Virus record (IMG/VR): IMGVR_UViG_3300006926_001416
Location: 1-30,789 of that record
Direction: 5' to 3' (one strand)
DNA: 30,789 nt
DNA from: a virus
Shown: one piece after another, positions 29,216 through 30,789 of the stretch
Layout: each line of letters starts with the position of its first letter
Position numbering within the stretch: the stretch's first letter is position 1
Notes under the pieces: model-generated
The model's input: the letters and a program-made list of their open reading frames with translations, nothing else
Told to the model about the DNA's origin: nothing
The model's database searches: none
Made by a program: the position numbers and the translations under genes

Positions 29216-29467
29216 TTAATCCTCTTCATCAAATCCTATTGGATAAGGAAAGAATATTTTGCTATTACACCATTCAGCATCATCCCATTCTTTTCTTGTT
29301 TCTACATATTTTAAACTACCCACAACCTCAGCAGTCAATTTATAATACTGTATACATTTTCGACAAATAAAGTATTCCACTGCTATTTGAGTCAGGTGGT
29401 AAATCTGATTAAATGGTTGATCACAATAATCACATCTATAACACATATTGGTATTTGTGAGATCCAT
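29216..29467 (-). CDS. Small zinc finger protein
   Basis: I start at ATG 29467 because GGAGGGG lies four bases before it. The 83-residue protein has MCYRCDYCDQPFNQ and YFICRKCIQYY: two CxxC pairs about 27 residues apart, a simple zinc site. The acidic C-terminus ends GFDEED. Two ATGs upstream in frame are less likely. Confidence 0.65.
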   Translation of the reverse strand: MDLTNTNMCYRCDYCDQPFNQIYHLTQIAVEYFICRKCIQYYKLTAEVVGSLKYVETRKEWDDAEWCNSKIFFPYPIGFDEED

Positions 29468-29508
29468 AAATCCCCTCCAATATTTGTGTCCATTCTTATA
29501 ATATTCCA

Positions 29509-29733
29509 TCAAAAATTTTCTTCTAGGATTATACAATCAGCCGTTGCATTAGGAATCGATATACAATCTTTATGTGTCGTCAATTCTGCTTCAAGCCCCC
29601 GAACTTCTTTCATGAGTTCGTTATTTGCACCCACCAGATAATCAATTCTTTTCGAATATTTGGCGTGTATTTCTTCCTCAATCTTATGTCTGTATTTTGT
29701 TTTGTGATTTGTCTTATGTTTATGTTTTGTCAT
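29509..29733 (-). CDS. Small coiled-coil protein
   Basis: From ATG 29733 (74 residues) it has a very basic start (MTKHKHKTNHKTKYRHKIEE) and a coiled coil (YLVGANNELMKEVRGLEAEL). The upstream stop is two bases away. Unknown function. Confidence 0.6.
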   Translation of the reverse strand: MTKHKHKTNHKTKYRHKIEEEIHAKYSKRIDYLVGANNELMKEVRGLEAELTTHKDCISIPNATADCIILEENF

Positions 29734-29734
29734 A

Positions 29735-29980
29735 TCAAATATACCATCGCATAGTGTCTGGAATTGTTTCTGGAAGACCCATTTCCTTACGTTCCACGGG
29801 ATCATCTTTAATTTCAAGTAAGCCTTCAATTTTTTTTATAATATCTATTATAGCAAGCCGAGTGCCAGTAGTACCACCACACCCTTGGCATGCATTTATT
29901 GTTCTATGTCCTTTACTGTATTGTTCATTAAGATCATTACAGTAGTCTAATAGTTTATATAAATTTTCGTCTACAAACAT
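29735..29980 (-). CDS. Small protein with CQGCGG motif, carries repeated segment
   Basis: An 81-residue protein, MFVDENLYKLLDYCNDLNEQ, then NACQGCGGTTGTRLAI and the segment IEGLLEIKDD encoded by the 42-bp repeat. The GLPETIPDTMRWYI end is not shared with the other carrier. First substantial gene after the promoter at 30059-30088; a 16-codon frame (29996-30046) lies between them. Confidence 0.6.
   Translation of the reverse strand: MFVDENLYKLLDYCNDLNEQYSKGHRTINACQGCGGTTGTRLAIIDIIKKIEGLLEIKDDPVERKEMGLPETIPDTMRWYI
29789..29830. repeat. Exact 42-bp repeat, copy B
   Basis: Identical to 7822-7863, same orientation and same frame, in a gene otherwise unlike the one at 6658-8007. The two copies are about 22 kb apart. 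Confidence 0.95.
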
Positions 29981-30058
29981 AGCGGAATTTGGTGTTTAAT
30001 ACTTTTTCTTTTTAACGCTACTGCGATTTTCTTTATTTTGTTTCATTATATTGTTACT

Positions 30059-30088
30059 ATTGTACCATGAATCATATTAACTTGTCAA
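30059..30088 (-). promoter_or_regulatory. Sigma-70-type promoter
   Basis: TTGACA (30088-30083), 18 bases, TACAAT (30064-30059), with the AATTTTTAGC UP-like element that also precedes the other promoters. It lacks the shared leader. It drives 29980 leftwards. Confidence 0.75.
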
Positions 30089-30111
30089 GCTAAAAATTGG
30101 TAGAAAAAATT

Positions 30112-30297
30112 TTATTTTTCCTGACTACATTCTGTATATTCATCTTTTATATGTTGTAAACAATCTTGACATTTTTTAGTCTTTTTTTTCTTTGCGAACT
30201 GCTTTGCAAGAATTTGATTTAATGATCCAAGCATTCCATTTTTAGTATGATCAATTTGTGCTTTAACAAAATTTTCAGAAAATGTTATTTTTATCAT
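30112..30297 (-). CDS. Small basic protein with cysteines
   Basis: A 61-residue protein: MIKITFSENFVKAQIDHTKN, a Lys run (AKKKKTKK), then CQDCLQH and TECSQ. A tiny frame (MIASILIGIF...GPS, ATG at 30344) ends in an ATGA overlap with it and could be a membrane micropeptide. Function unknown. Confidence 0.55.
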   Translation of the reverse strand: MIKITFSENFVKAQIDHTKNGMLGSLNQILAKQFAKKKKTKKCQDCLQHIKDEYTECSQEK

Positions 30298-30344
30298 GAC
30301 GGTCCAATAACCTCAAATATTCCTATTAGTATTGATGCAATCAT
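30294..30344 (-). CDS. Possible membrane micropeptide (16 residues)
   Basis: MIASILIGIFEVIGPS, hydrophobic, coupled by ATGA to the next gene. In-frame TTG codons upstream with an AGAGAG site could lengthen it by three residues. Weak evidence from length alone. Confidence 0.3.
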   Translation of the reverse strand: MIASILIGIFEVIGPS

Positions 30345-30409
30345 AAACAACAATATCTCTCTTTTGTAGTATTGTTTATGTGTTTGGTATAAATAGAATA
30401 TTTAGTTGG

Positions 30410-30789
30410 AAAAAGGTAGCGAGGTGACACCGCCTACTAATCTTTACGTCCACCTCGCCACTAATTATTAGAGGTTGAGTATTCATATAAAGTAGGAGTA
30501 GTATCAATTCTATTTGAAGTAGAGATTTACTTCACCCGCCAGAAAGAAGCATAGAGTTAATCGATAACTACTCCTACGTGGTTATACATTATATAGAGGA
30601 CATCAATTCATTTTCATATATCATAGTGTAACCCTCGTCCTGGATGTTCTTCATATCGACAAGAACCCAAAACCCGTCTGTTCATTTCAGAACAGAAAAG
30701 GAGAGAGTGATTATGGCTCACTCCCTATGGCCGCCAGCAATTTCTTGCCTCATTCCTATATAGTGGTCAGATTAAGTATATATCAATCA
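30410..30789 (-). ncRNA. Structured, apparently non-coding region at the right edge
   Basis: No credible gene is seen in these 380 bases, but there are many perfect inverted repeats. An 11-bp stem with one G-T pair (30451-30461 with 30416-30426) is followed by five T on the minus strand. A perfect 11-bp stem (30567-30577 with 30492-30502) encloses a 6-bp hairpin. Short 6-bp hairpins lie around 30645-30735. The form suggests a long structured RNA transcribed leftwards and ending at about 30410. It continues beyond the window. Confidence 0.5.

Overview
The window looks like part of the genome of an AT-rich marine tailed phage related to T4 (a myovirus of the kind that infects marine proteobacteria or cyanobacteria). 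The evidence is the nearly unbroken run of tightly packed minus-strand genes joined by ATGA, TGATG or TAATG overlaps, a T4-type RNase H, a ClpP-like protease, a SleB-type endolysin, a T4-late-type TATAAATA box, scattered tRNA genes and many short conserved phage proteins. The host cannot be named from the sequence. Near-consensus sigma-70 promoters and a bacterial-type SECIS hairpin point to a Gram-negative host that can make selenocysteine.

Layout, in the direction of transcription (right to left). From 30789 to about 30410 lies a structured, apparently non-coding RNA region. From 30300 to 21300 there are many short accessory genes with a few recognisable enzymes: ClpP-like protease, two 2-oxoglutarate/iron oxygenase-type proteins, a CmoA-like methyltransferase and a zinc metalloprotease. 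This stretch also holds tRNA-Gly(TCC) and a second structured RNA (25075-25294). From 21300 to 20730 there is an RNA block with tRNA-Tyr, tRNA-His, a third structured RNA, tRNA-Asp and a decayed tRNA. From 20800 to 19495 there is a divergent pair: the only convincing plus-strand gene and a lipoprotein. From 19400 to 14200 more small genes follow, with tRNA-Asn and a UGA-containing selenoprotein W-like gene. From 15300 to 13300 is a probable lysis region (two lipoproteins, membrane micropeptides, SleB hydrolase). From 13300 to 8000 come a glycosyltransferase, conserved marine phage proteins, RNase H, a nucleotidyltransferase and a RecB-like exonuclease. From 8000 to 1 is an auxiliary metabolic cluster: two radical SAM cores with separate SPASM-like small proteins, an SGNH hydrolase, a StrG-like oxygenase, an amidinotransferase and a B12-type radical SAM protein.

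The most notable observation is at 16341-16589. An 82-residue SelW/Rdx-family protein is interrupted by a single in-frame TGA exactly at the redox selenocysteine position (Cys-Gly-Ser-Sec). A perfect 6-bp hairpin with a GGUCU loop begins 15 bases after the TGA, which is the form of a bacterial SECIS element. Second, four of the five intact tRNAs are Asn(GTT), Asp(GTC), His(GTG) and Tyr(GTA). This is the complete queuosine (GUN) set and also the target set of colicin E5-type anticodon nucleases.

Other signals are a family of repeated promoters with a conserved leader hairpin, two exact 42- and 44-bp repeats shared by unrelated genes (one in opposite orientation), and a split radical SAM/SPASM arrangement.
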